A stretch of 64,000 nucleotides of DNA, from NCBI RefSeq assembly GCF_000766795.1, contig NZ_JPDS01000002.1:315001-379000 (forward strand). The letters run 5' to 3'. This document shows, in pieces, positions 16,551-26,400 of this stretch (position 1 is the stretch's first letter; every line of letters begins with the position of its first letter). Position numbers and translations under genes: made by a program. The notes beneath the pieces were generated by a model. It searched no databases. It worked only from the letters and a program-made list of their open reading frames with translations, and was not told the origin of the DNA. The DNA is from Polaribacter sp. Hel1_85. GTDB taxonomy: Bacteria > Bacteroidota > Bacteroidia > Flavobacteriales > Flavobacteriaceae.

Positions 16551-17902
16551 TATTTTTTCTTATTACGTTTGTTGTAGTTTTTATCTCCTCTCGTTTTTGG
16601 CTTTTTATACTTTTTAGCAATTTCTCTTCTATAAGAACCTCCTTGGTTGGTTTTTTTATTCTTTTCACTCTTTTCATGAAAAGCTGGTCCAGGAACATAT
16701 TCTAAAGAAGTTCTGTTTTTAGAAATTCCTTGATCTTCTCTTGGGCGTTCATCTTCTGTAAGTAACTCAGAAATTTCTACTTCTTCTGGCAATTCTAAAA
16801 CAGGAACTTTAAAATCCATTAAAGCTTCTATTTTCCTTTTTGATTCTTGCTCTTTCTCTGTTGAAAATAGCAATGTTTTTCCCGCTTTTTCTGCACGACC
16901 AGTTCTACCAATTCTGTGCATATAATTTTCAGGGAAATCTGGTGTATCAAAATTAATAACATGAGAAACATTATCAAAATCTAAACCACGAGCCATTACA
17001 TCTGTAGCTAGTAAAATTCGATTTTTACCTTCATCAAATTGTTTTATAGAACGTATTCTGTAATTCTGAGTTTTATTAGAGTGAATCACACACATTTCAT
17101 CATTAAAAACTTCTTCTAAATGTTTAAATAACAAATCTGCAGTTCTTTTAAAACCAACAAAAATCAATACTTTACTATACGTTTCTTTATCTGCTAGAAG
17201 GTGATGCAATAAATTAACTTTGGTAAAAAAGTTAGGAATATTATAAGAAACTTGCTCAATATTATCTAGAGGTGTTCCACTAACTGCAACAGAAATTTTT
17301 TCAGGATTTTTAAAGAAATCATAAATTAAAGCATCTACATCTTCTGTCATCGTTGCAGAAAATAAAACATTTTGTCTTCTTTCTGGAATCACATCAAAGA
17401 TATTCATCAACTGAAAACGAAATCCTAAATCTAACATTACATCTACTTCATCAATCACTAATTTCTGAATAGACTTTAGTTTTAAAGCATTACTCAAAGC
17501 CAAATCATATAATCTACCTGGAGTTGCTACAATAATGTCTTGACCTTGTAAAATTGATTGTTTTTGAGTGTTGATGTTTGTACCTCCATAAACTCCTAAA
17601 ACACGCGTATTTATATATTCAGATAATTTTTCAATCTCATCAACAACTTGTAAAACCAATTCACGCGTTGGTACTAATACCAAAACCCTTGGGTGTTGTT
17701 GTTTAGAAAACTTTAAATCTTGCAAAATAGGCAACATATAAGCAAACGTTTTTCCTGTTCCTGTTTGCGCAATTCCTACAACATCTTTCCCCGATCTTAC
17801 AACAGAAAATGCTTGTTCTTGAATTGGAGTTGGATTTACAAAACCCAAATCGTCAATAGCATACTGCAATTGATTAGAGATACCTAAATCTTGAAAAGTC
17901 AT
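16550..17902 (-). CDS. DEAD-box ATP-dependent RNA helicase
   Basis: 450-residue RNA helicase, probably acting in ribosome assembly or RNA decay. All core motifs are present in order: Q-motif (FQDLGI...PTPIQEQA), Walker A AQTGTGKT, PTREL, TPGR, motif II as DEVD instead of DEAD, SAT, motif IV-V region ATDVMARGLD and motif VI HRIGRTGRA. A basic, Lys/Arg/Asn-rich tail from about residue 400 probably binds RNA. DEVD is a known tolerated variant. It is the first gene of a two-gene operon with the 121-residue protein and has a good promoter. Confidence 0.95.
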   Translation of the reverse strand: MTFQDLGISNQLQYAIDDLGFVNPTPIQEQAFSVVRSGKDVVGIAQTGTGKTFAYMLPILQDLKFSKQQHPRVLVLVPTRELVLQVVDEIEKLSEYINTRVLGVYGGTNINTQKQSILQGQDIIVATPGRLYDLALSNALKLKSIQKLVIDEVDVMLDLGFRFQLMNIFDVIPERRQNVLFSATMTEDVDALIYDFFKNPEKISVAVSGTPLDNIEQVSYNIPNFFTKVNLLHHLLADKETYSKVLIFVGFKRTADLLFKHLEEVFNDEMCVIHSNKTQNYRIRSIKQFDEGKNRILLATDVMARGLDFDNVSHVINFDTPDFPENYMHRIGRTGRAEKAGKTLLFSTEKEQESKRKIEALMDFKVPVLELPEEVEISELLTEDERPREDQGISKNRTSLEYVPGPAFHEKSEKNKKTNQGGSYRREIAKKYKKPKTRGDKNYNKRNKKK

Positions 17903-17918
17903 TCTAAATATTTTTCTG

Positions 17919-17948
17919 CAAAGGTACGTTTTATAAAACGGGATACAA
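17919..17948 (-). promoter_or_regulatory. promoter of the DEAD-box helicase gene
   Basis: On the minus strand: TTG (17948-17946), a 19-bp spacer and TACCTTTG (17926-17919), a full match to the Bacteroidota consensus, 16 bp ahead of the ATG at 17902. Confidence 0.65.
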
Positions 17949-17974
17949 TAGCTGTTTTCACTAAGAATAATTCG

Positions 17975-17982
17975 TAATTTTG
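17975..17982 (+). promoter_or_regulatory. putative -7 box of the TatD-family gene
   Basis: TAATTTTG fits TAnnTTTG, 21 bp ahead of the ATG at 18004. It is divergent from, and close to, the helicase promoter. No -33 TTG was found at standard spacing. Confidence 0.45.
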
Positions 17983-18003
17983 CTGATGAAATTTTTATAA
18001 TAA

Positions 18004-18768
18004 ATGATTACAGATACTCACACACATTTATATTCTAGTCAATTTAATGAAGACCAAGCAGCAATGATTCAGCGTGCAAAAGACGCTGGTGTTTCTCGCT
18101 TTTTTATTCCTGCAATAGATTCTTCTTATACAGAAAGTATGTTTTCTTTAGAAAAAGACTTTCCTAATGATGTTTTTTTAATGATGGGTTTGCATCCAAC
18201 ATCTGTAAAAGAAAATTATTTGGCAGAATTGGCGCATGTAAAAGAATGGATAGACAAAAGAAACTTTTATGCCATTGGTGAAATTGGTATTGATTTATAT
18301 TGGGATAAAACTCTTTTAGAACAACAACAAGAAGCTTTTAGAACTCAAATTCAATGGGCAAAAGAAAAAAAACTACCTATAGTTATTCATTGTAGAGATG
18401 CTTTTGATGAAATTTTTGAAGTTTTAGAAACTGAAAAAGGAGATGATTTAAGAGGAATTTTTCACTGTTTTACAGGAACTTTAGAACAAGCTAAAAAAGC
18501 GATTTCTTACAATATGAAATTAGGAATTGGGGGCATTGTAACTTTTAAAAATGGTAAGATTGATAAATTTTTAAATGAAATTGATTTAAAACACATCGTT
18601 TTAGAAACAGATTCGCCTTATTTAGCACCAACTCCATATAGAGGAAAAAGAAATGAAAGTGCGTATATTACCAATATTGTTGATAAGTTAGTAGACATTT
18701 ATGGACTTTCTTTTAAAGAAATTGCGGAAATTACAACTCAGAATTCTAAAGAAGTTTTTGGTATTTAA
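18004..18768 (+). CDS. TatD-family metal-dependent hydrolase / DNase
   Basis: 254-residue cytoplasmic TIM-barrel metallohydrolase. Metal-binding motifs: DTHTHLY at the N-terminus, GEIGIDLYWD with the bridging Glu, VIHCRDAFDE, HCFTG, and ETDSPYLAP near the C-terminus. Family members are 3'-5' exonucleases acting on DNA or RNA; the precise substrate cannot be read from sequence. It is coupled to the downstream ogt gene by a TAATG overlap, a combination that suggests a DNA-repair role. Confidence 0.93.
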   Translation: MITDTHTHLYSSQFNEDQAAMIQRAKDAGVSRFFIPAIDSSYTESMFSLEKDFPNDVFLMMGLHPTSVKENYLAELAHVKEWIDKRNFYAIGEIGIDLYWDKTLLEQQQEAFRTQIQWAKEKKLPIVIHCRDAFDEIFEVLETEKGDDLRGIFHCFTGTLEQAKKAISYNMKLGIGGIVTFKNGKIDKFLNEIDLKHIVLETDSPYLAPTPYRGKRNESAYITNIVDKLVDIYGLSFKEIAEITTQNSKEVFGI

Positions 18769-19268
18769 TGCAAGAATTACAAACCACATATTATAAAACA
18801 CCCATAGGAACTGCAAAAATTATTGGAGACGAAAATGGAATTCAATCTGTTGCTGTTTTGGACGATGATGACTTCTCGACTGAGTTCGAATTGGTAAAAT
18901 CTGATATCCCTGAATGTTTACTAGATTGTACAACTCAATTAGATGAATATTTTAATGGAGAAAGAACCAATTTTGATTTAAAATTAAATCCTCAAGGAAC
19001 CGAATTTCAGAAAAAAGTTTGGGACGAATTATTAAACATTCCTTTTAATAAAACCAGAACATATTTAGAACAAAGTAAAGCTTTGGGTGATGTAAAAGCA
19101 ATAAGAGCAGTGGCTTCTGCAAATGGAAAAAATCCAATTTGGATAATTATTCCTTGCCATAGAGTTATTGGTTCTGATGGTTCTTTAACAGGTTATGCTG
19201 GTGGTATTTGGCGTAAAAAATGGTTATTAGCACATGAAAACCCCGTAAAACAACAATCTCTTTTTTAA
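18768..19268 (+). CDS. ogt: methylated-DNA--protein-cysteine S-methyltransferase
   Basis: 166-residue DNA repair protein that takes the methyl group from O6-methylguanine onto its own cysteine. The acceptor is Cys130 in the signature IPCHRVIGSDGSLTGYAGG. The helix-turn-helix region RTYLEQSKALGDVKAIRAVASANGKNP is intact. The N-terminal domain is short, as in Ogt rather than Ada. Start codon overlaps the TatD-family stop by one base. Confidence 0.94.
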   Translation: MQELQTTYYKTPIGTAKIIGDENGIQSVAVLDDDDFSTEFELVKSDIPECLLDCTTQLDEYFNGERTNFDLKLNPQGTEFQKKVWDELLNIPFNKTRTYLEQSKALGDVKAIRAVASANGKNPIWIIIPCHRVIGSDGSLTGYAGGIWRKKWLLAHENPVKQQSLF

Positions 19269-19318
19269 TTGAAAAGAATTCCTAGAGACATTGCTTCTAT
19301 GTTATCGTTGAAATTGTC

Positions 19319-19338
19319 ATTCCCGTAAAAACGGGAAT
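19319..19338. repeat. small palindromic repeat (ATTCCCGT-aaaa-ACGGGAAT)
   Basis: Perfect 8-bp inverted repeat with an A4 loop in the 230-bp gap after ogt. Similar CCCGTnnnnACGGG hairpins occur repeatedly in many bacterial genomes as dispersed intergenic repeats. There is no T-run, so it is not a standard terminator. The rest of the gap shows nothing. Confidence 0.5.
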
Positions 19339-19498
19339 CTAAATACAAAATTTCTATTTTTTTTATTAGAAAAAAGATCAATACTTGTAACTAACTAAAT
19401 TCCCCTGTATAACTTTAGAATATTTGGTTTCAAGAAATTATTTATTTTATTTCAAATATTAAAAAACATATTTTTACGTTAAGATTGTATCGTTTTTT

Positions 19499-22400
19499 AT
19501 GACTCAAAAAATACTCTTTTTTTTATTACTTTTTATTGGATTATCAATCCAATCTCAAACAATATCTACAGATTTTAGAGTGAAGAAATTTTTGATTGAA
19601 AAAGATACCATTCAATTAGATTCTGTGGCTTTAAATCCTCAAAATTTTAAAGTTTTGGATGCTTCTTTAAAAGTAATTCCTACATCAGAATATAAAACAG
19701 ATTTTAGCAATGCAATCTTAATAATCAATTCTAAAAAATATCCAGAAATTACTGTAGAATATTTTAGAATTCCAGATTTTATCACCAAAATTTACACTCC
19801 TTTTGATGAGAAATTTATTTTCCCAAACAGAACAAATTCAGGTGAATTATACAGCTTATCCAAAAACAAAAAATCATCCGAAATAAAACTTTTTGACGGT
19901 TTACAAACCAAAGGTTTTATTACAAGAGGAGTTACTTCTGGAAACAATCAAAATGCAGTAACAAACTCTGCTTTAGATTTAGAAATATCTGGTAAACTCT
20001 CTAAAGATGTAACATTAAGAGCTAATGTTTTTGATACAAATATCCCTATTCAAGAAAATGGATATTCGCAAAACATTACAGATTTCGATCGAATTTTTAT
20101 TGAAATGTTTACTGACAATTGGCATGTAAAAGCAGGTGATATTTCTTTACAAAACTCAGAGAGTTATTTTATGCCTATTAGCAAACAAATTGCAGGTTTA
20201 AGAGTAGAAGCAAAAATCAATAAAAACCTAAAAGTTGCAGCTTCTGGTGCAGTTGTTAGAGGTAAATTTAATCGTTATAAAGTTACTGGAAGTGAAGGAA
20301 ATCAAGGACCTTATAAAATTTATGGTGTAAATAATGAAGCTGCCATTATAATTATTGGAGGCAGTGAAAAAGTTTACATAAACGGAATTGAAATTGAACG
20401 TGGAGAAGATAAAGAATATATGATAGATTATAATTTAGCAGAAATTTCTTTTAATACAACATATCCTATTACAAACGATATGAGAATTACTGTAGAATTT
20501 CAATATTCTGACAGAAATTATACACGATTTGTTACTTATGAAGAAGCAAACTATACAAGTGAAAAATTAAATATAAGCGCCTATTTTTACAATGAAAATG
20601 ATGCTAAAAATCAACCTTTACAACAAAGTTTAACTGATAGCCAAAAACAAATTTTAGCTGATGCTGGAAGTGATGCAAGTTTAATGGTGGCAGAAAGTGC
20701 TTTTTTAGACGCTTTTGATGAAAACAAAATACTCTACAAAAAAGTAATTAATGGCACTATAGAAACTTTCGAATATTCTAAAGATTCTAACGAAGAACTC
20801 TATTTTGTAACTTTTACAAATGTTGGGGCTAATAGTGGAAATTATCAATTAGACAGAAGCACAGCAATTGGAAACATTTTTGTTTATGTAGGTGTAAATC
20901 AAGGAAACTACAGCCCTATTATTAAATTAACGCCTCCTACAAAACAACAAACATTTGTGTTAAAATCTAATTATGATTCAACTAAGAAAACAAAAATAAA
21001 TTCTGAAATAGCCATCAGTAATAATGATGCAAATTTATTCTCTACAAAAGATAATGCAAATAATGTTGCAGTTGCTGCAAAAGTAGATTGGCAACAAATT
21101 TTGGTTGACAAAAAATGGCAATTAAAAAGTGCTATTTCTCATGAATTTGTTCAAAATAATTTTAGCACAGAAATAAGGTGGGAAACTGTTGAGTTTAACA
21201 GAGATTGGAACATTTTAACCAACAACGCTACCAAAAACTATTTTCAATCTGAATTAATGCTTCAGAATAAAAAAAATGATTTTGTTTTATACAGATATAA
21301 CAACTTAAATTACCCAAATACATTTAACGGAAATAAACATGAATTGCAATCTAAAATGAAGCTTCAAAAAACTTCTTTTTATATTGATGGAAGCTTTTTA
21401 ACAAACACCTCAACTACAGAAGATAATTCGTTTTTTAGGGCAAAAGCAAAAGCAGAAAGAGATTTTAATAAAAAATGGTTAGGTACTTTTATCAATTTTG
21501 AAACAAATTCTAGACAAAACATCAACACAAAAGAATATATAAATACAAGTCATCGATTTAAAGAAATTGAAACTTATATTGGTATTGGAGATAGTACAAA
21601 TGTCTTTGCCAAACTTGGTTTTAATTATAGAAATAATGACAGTATTAAATCGAATACTTTTACTGAAATAAATAATAGAAAAACAATTTATTTAAACAGT
21701 AAACTGATACAAAACAAAAAAACCAATCTAAGTATTTTTGCAAATTATAGATTGACCGAAAATAAGTTTGCAGATGATGAAAAATCACTGAATTCTAGAG
21801 TTGTTTTTAATCAAAAACTATTTAAAAACTTTATTAATTTAGGTACTGTTTATGAAACCTCATCTGGTAATATTGCAAGGCAAGAGTATATTTATGTAAA
21901 AACAGAACCCGGTTTGGGTTATTATACTTGGATTGACTATAACTCTGATGGTGTTCAAGATTTTGACGAGTTTGAAATTGCAGAATTTCAAGATCAGGCA
22001 TCATACTTACGTTTGCCAAAACCTAATTTGCAATTTATTGCTACTCAAAGAGCTAAGTTTACACAATCTTTAACTTTAAACCCTAATGTTTGGTCTTCTA
22101 AAAAAGGAGTCAAAAAAATACTTTCTAAATTTTACAATCAAAGTTTTTTAAGTGTAGAAAATGAACAAGAAAGAATTGGAAATACATTTAATTTTAATCC
22201 TTTCGATTTTGATGAAAGTAAATTAATAGGACTTAGTTTTAACCTTAGAAACAGTCTTTATTTTAACAAAAACTTACAAAAATACAGTGTTACTTACACC
22301 TTTGGAAAAAACAGAAATCAGCAACAATATTTTATAGGAAATCAAGAAAACAACATTAAATTACATCAAATAGATTTTGCTCATAAATTTAAAACATTCT

Positions 22401-22876
22401 GGTTATTTGAATTGATGGGAAAAACAGCTACAAATGATTTAGAGACTGAAAATTTCAACAATAGAAATTACTCAATAAATGCAAATGAAATTCAGCCAAA
22501 AATTAGTTTTTTGTACAATGAAAACAATCGTTTTACAGCTTTTTACCATTTTAAAAACAAAGAAAATCAGTTGCAAAATTTCGAAGAATTGAACCAACAA
22601 AAATTTGGTCTAGAATATTTTTACATCAACAGTAAAAAAAATCAAATTTCTGCCAATGCAAATGTGTTTTTAAATGATTTTACAGGAGATACAAATACAC
22701 CTGTTGCTTACCAAATGTTAGAAGGTTTGCAGTCTGGTAAAAATTATACTTGGAATGTTTTATTCAATCAAAAATTAAACGCTTTTTTAAATTTGAATTT
22801 AAATTATTTAGGTAGAAAAAGTGAAGATTCAAAAACCATACATACAGGAAGTATACAATTAAGAGCTACTTTTTAA
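19499..22876 (+). CDS. large outer-membrane beta-barrel protein, SprA-like N-terminal pattern
   Basis: 1125-residue exported protein. The signal peptide ends near LSIQSQ. Residues about 120-340 contain LFDGLQTKGFITRGVTSGNNQN, LRANVFDTNIPIQENG and GSEKVYINGIEIERGEDKEYMIDYN, a pattern that also occurs in the gliding/T9SS protein SprA. From about 340 to the end it is rich in alternating aromatic strands and closes with SIQLRATF, the C-terminal Phe expected of an outer-membrane barrel. It is far shorter than SprA (about 2400 residues), so it is not SprA itself. Function unknown. The gene stands alone. Confidence 0.78.
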   Translation: MTQKILFFLLLFIGLSIQSQTISTDFRVKKFLIEKDTIQLDSVALNPQNFKVLDASLKVIPTSEYKTDFSNAILIINSKKYPEITVEYFRIPDFITKIYTPFDEKFIFPNRTNSGELYSLSKNKKSSEIKLFDGLQTKGFITRGVTSGNNQNAVTNSALDLEISGKLSKDVTLRANVFDTNIPIQENGYSQNITDFDRIFIEMFTDNWHVKAGDISLQNSESYFMPISKQIAGLRVEAKINKNLKVAASGAVVRGKFNRYKVTGSEGNQGPYKIYGVNNEAAIIIIGGSEKVYINGIEIERGEDKEYMIDYNLAEISFNTTYPITNDMRITVEFQYSDRNYTRFVTYEEANYTSEKLNISAYFYNENDAKNQPLQQSLTDSQKQILADAGSDASLMVAESAFLDAFDENKILYKKVINGTIETFEYSKDSNEELYFVTFTNVGANSGNYQLDRSTAIGNIFVYVGVNQGNYSPIIKLTPPTKQQTFVLKSNYDSTKKTKINSEIAISNNDANLFSTKDNANNVAVAAKVDWQQILVDKKWQLKSAISHEFVQNNFSTEIRWETVEFNRDWNILTNNATKNYFQSELMLQNKKNDFVLYRYNNLNYPNTFNGNKHELQSKMKLQKTSFYIDGSFLTNTSTTEDNSFFRAKAKAERDFNKKWLGTFINFETNSRQNINTKEYINTSHRFKEIETYIGIGDSTNVFAKLGFNYRNNDSIKSNTFTEINNRKTIYLNSKLIQNKKTNLSIFANYRLTENKFADDEKSLNSRVVFNQKLFKNFINLGTVYETSSGNIARQEYIYVKTEPGLGYYTWIDYNSDGVQDFDEFEIAEFQDQASYLRLPKPNLQFIATQRAKFTQSLTLNPNVWSSKKGVKKILSKFYNQSFLSVENEQERIGNTFNFNPFDFDESKLIGLSFNLRNSLYFNKNLQKYSVTYTFGKNRNQQQYFIGNQENNIKLHQIDFAHKFKTFWLFELMGKTATNDLETENFNNRNYSINANEIQPKISFLYNENNRFTAFYHFKNKENQLQNFEELNQQKFGLEYFYINSKKNQISANANVFLNDFTGDTNTPVAYQMLEGLQSGKNYTWNVLFNQKLNAFLNLNLNYLGRKSEDSKTIHTGSIQLRATF

Positions 22877-22947
22877 TATGTTAAATTCTTAATTATGTAA
22901 CAATTATATCATAAATAGTTGAAAAAAAGTATTTAATTTGTAATGTA

Positions 22948-23337
22948 ATGATGAAATTATCTGCTATACTATTATCAAGTTTAATTCTCTTACAGAGTCT
23001 TAATATTGGTTTGGAATCTTTTACAAAAGTAAAAGTAATGTTAGAACATGCCCAATATCATCAAGATAAATATGGTGATACTTTTTTTGAGTTTTTATCT
23101 GAACATTATGGCGAAGATCAATATCTAGCTAGCAATAAACATAAAGAGCATGAAAAGTTACCTTTTAAGCATAATTCTCAAACTTGCAGTCATTTAATTA
23201 CTGATTTTACATTAAATCCAATAATTTTTGAGATTGGAAATCGTCCAATTCTAGAAATTTCTTCTAGTTTCATTTACAAAGAATCATCTTCCTCTTTTGA
23301 AAAATCTTCTGTTTTTCAACCACCAAAATTAACATAA
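22948..23337 (+). CDS. small exported His-rich protein of the metal-efflux operon
   Basis: 129-residue protein with an N-terminal hydrophobic segment (residues 3-20), then a His-, Glu- and Lys-rich central part (LEHAQYHQDKYGD, SEHYGEDQYLASNKHKEHEKLPFKHNSQTCSH) that could bind a metal ion. It precedes the RND transporter gene by 71 bp. Similar small proteins sit before CzcA-type pumps in other Flavobacteria as far as I recall, so a periplasmic metal-binding or sensing role is plausible. No named family. Confidence 0.7.
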   Translation: MMKLSAILLSSLILLQSLNIGLESFTKVKVMLEHAQYHQDKYGDTFFEFLSEHYGEDQYLASNKHKEHEKLPFKHNSQTCSHLITDFTLNPIIFEIGNRPILEISSSFIYKESSSSFEKSSVFQPPKLT

Positions 23338-23408
23338 TTCACCACTGATTAAAGTCATTTCTTAATAAGCTATTTTTCAATAGCTTACAATGTTTTAATA
23401 TATGAATT

Positions 23409-26400
23409 ATGTTAGAAAATATTATAAAATTCAGCTTAAAAAATAAGCTTGTTATCCTACTTTTTATAGCTTCTGTTATTGGTCTCGGAATATATTCCTT
23501 AAGTCAAATACCTATTGGAGCCGTTCCAGATATTACCAATAACCAAGTGCAAGTTATTACTACATCTAGAAATTTGTCTACTCAAGATGTAGAGCAATTT
23601 ATCACGTATCCTGTGGAGTTAGAAATGGCTAATCTTCCAGGAGTTGAAGAAATTCGTTCGGTTTCTAAATTTGGTCTTTCTGTTGTTACTATTGTTTTTA
23701 ATGACGATTTGGGAACTTATTTACCAAGACAATTAATTGCTGAAAAAATAAAATCAGCTTCCGAAAAAATCCCACAAGGTTTTGGGTCTCCAGAAATGGG
23801 ACCAATAACAACTGGTTTGGGTGAAATTTATCAATACATTTTAGATGTAAAACCAGGTTTCGAAAATCGTTATTCAGCCACAGAATTAAGAACGATTCAA
23901 GACTGGATTGTAAAACGTCAACTATCAGGAATCCCTGGAGTCGTTGAAGTGAATACTTGGGGAGGCTTTTTAAAACAATACGAAGTTGCCATCAATCCAC
24001 AGAAATTAAAAGCAATGAATATTGCTATTTCAGATATTTATTTAGCGTTAGAAAAAAACAATAGTGTTGCTGGTGGTGGTTATATTGAAAAAACTAACCA
24101 ATCTTTTTTTATTCGAGGAGAAGGATTGATAAAATCTCTTGAAGATGTTGGTAATATTGTTGTTAAAAATGAAGGTTTACCAATTTATATAAAAGATATA
24201 GCAGAAGTTGGTTTTGGAAGTGCAACTCGTTTTGGTGCTATCACAGGAAATGGTGAAGGAGAAAAAGTACTTGGCCAAGTGATGATGCTAAAAAATGGTA
24301 ATTCTAAACAAGTTATTGATGCTGTTAAAGAGCGCGTATCTTCCATTCAAGGTTCTTTACCAGAAGGCGTTTATATTAATGGATTTTTAGAAAGAAGTGA
24401 ATTAATTGGTAAAACTACTTTTACAGTTGCCGAAAATTTAATATTAGGATCACTAATCGTAATATTTGTTGTGGTTTTATTGTTAGGAAATTTAAGGTCT
24501 GGTTTAGTAGTTGCCTCAGTAATACCTTTGAGCTTACTATTTGCAATCTCGTTAATGAACATTTTTGGAATTGATGCCAATTTGATGAGTTTAGGTGCTA
24601 TCGATTTTGGGATTATTATTGATGGAGCCGTTATTATTGTTGAATATATTGCGTTTCAAATTACAGCTCAAGCAGGTAAAATAGAGTCCTTATCAAAAGA
24701 AGAACAACAAACAGATGTAGATACTATTACACTTAAAAGTGCTTCTAAAATGATGAATTCTGCTATTTTTGGACAACTCATCATACTTATTGTTTTTATA
24801 CCAATTTTATCATTAAGTGGCGTTGAAGGCAAAATGTTTAAACCAATGGCATTAACCTTCAGTTTTGCATTAATTGGAGCAATGATATTTTGTTTAACCT
24901 ATGTTCCTGTAATTTCTTCAATGTTTTTAAAACCTAGTAAACAAAGTGATAAAAACATTTCTGTACGTTTAATGAAGTTCTTAACAAAAATATATAAACC
25001 TACAATTCATTGGGCATTAGGTCATAAAAAAACAGTGATTTCACTTTCAGTTATATTATTAGTTTCTAGCATTTGGGTTTTTAGTAAAATGGGTGGTGAA
25101 TTTGTACCAACTTTAGATGAAGGAGATTTTGTAATTCAACCTGTTTTAAAAACCGGAACTTCATTAAGCAAAACAATTGACATTACTACAAAGATTGAAC
25201 AAATTCTTCTTGATAATTTCCCAGAAGTAGATCAAGTAGTAAGTAGAATTGGAGCTGCAGAAGTTCCTACAGACCCAATGTCTATGGAAGAAAGTGATGT
25301 AATTATCAAATTAAAACCAAAAAAAGAATGGACATCTGCTAAAAGTAAAGATGAATTGGCAGATAAATTTAAAGAAGCTTTAACCGTAATTCCTGGTATG
25401 GAAGTAGAGTTTACACAACCTATAGAAATGCGTTTTAATGAATTAATTACTGGTGTTAGAGCTGATGTTGCTATCAAAATATTTGGTGAAGATTTATCTG
25501 TTTTAGCAAACAAAGCTGATGAAATAAAATCACTAATTCAAAATGTGGAAGGAGCGTCAGATATTATCATTGAAAAAGTGGAAGGTTTACCTCAAATGAG
25601 TGTGAATTATAACCGAAATAAAATTGCGCGTTATGGTTTAAATATTGCCGATTTAAATGAGGTAATTTCTATGGGGTTTTCTGGTGGAGTAGCTGGAAGT
25701 GTTTTTGAAGGTGAAAAACGTTTCGATTTGGTTATTCGTTTAGACAAAGAGCATCGAAAAAACTTAGAAAGCCTTCAAAATTTATATGTAGACACACCTA
25801 ATGGAACAAAAATTCCGATGAATGAATTGGCAGAAATTAATTATACAACTGTACCTGCAAAAATCTCTAGAGATGATACTAAACGTCGTATTGTAGTTGG
25901 TATTAATGTGAGAAATCGAGATTTACAGTCGGTTGTTGACGATGTGCAATCAATTATTGAAAATAACCTAAAATTACCAACAGGATATACAATTTCTTAT
26001 GGAGGACAATTTGAAAATCTTCAAAGTGCAAAAGCACGATTAATGATTGCAGTTCCAATTGCATTGGTTCTTATTTTTATTTTACTCCATTTTGCTTTTG
26101 GATCTATTAAAGAAGCTCTTATGGTATATTCTGCAATTCCTTTATCTGCTGTTGGTGGTATTTTATTATTATGGATTAGAGATTTACCTTTTAGTATTTC
26201 TGCAGGAGTTGGGTTTATTGCACTTTTCGGAATTGCAGTTTTAAATGGTATTGTTTTAATTGAACATTTTAAAGAACTAAAAGAGCAAGGTGTTACAGAT
26301 ATAAAAGAGCGAATAGAAAGAGGAACATCTGAACGTTTGCGTCCTGTAATATTAACTGCTGCTGCTGCTGCTTTAGGTTTTTTACCGATGGCAATTTCTA

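Noticed and set aside
16550..17902. DEVD instead of DEAD as a sign of an inactive helicase
   Set aside because: The two catalytic acidic residues are kept and all other motifs are intact; DEVD variants are known in this family.
19499..22876. SprA gliding/T9SS translocon gene
   Set aside because: Only a local pattern is shared; the protein is less than half the length of SprA.
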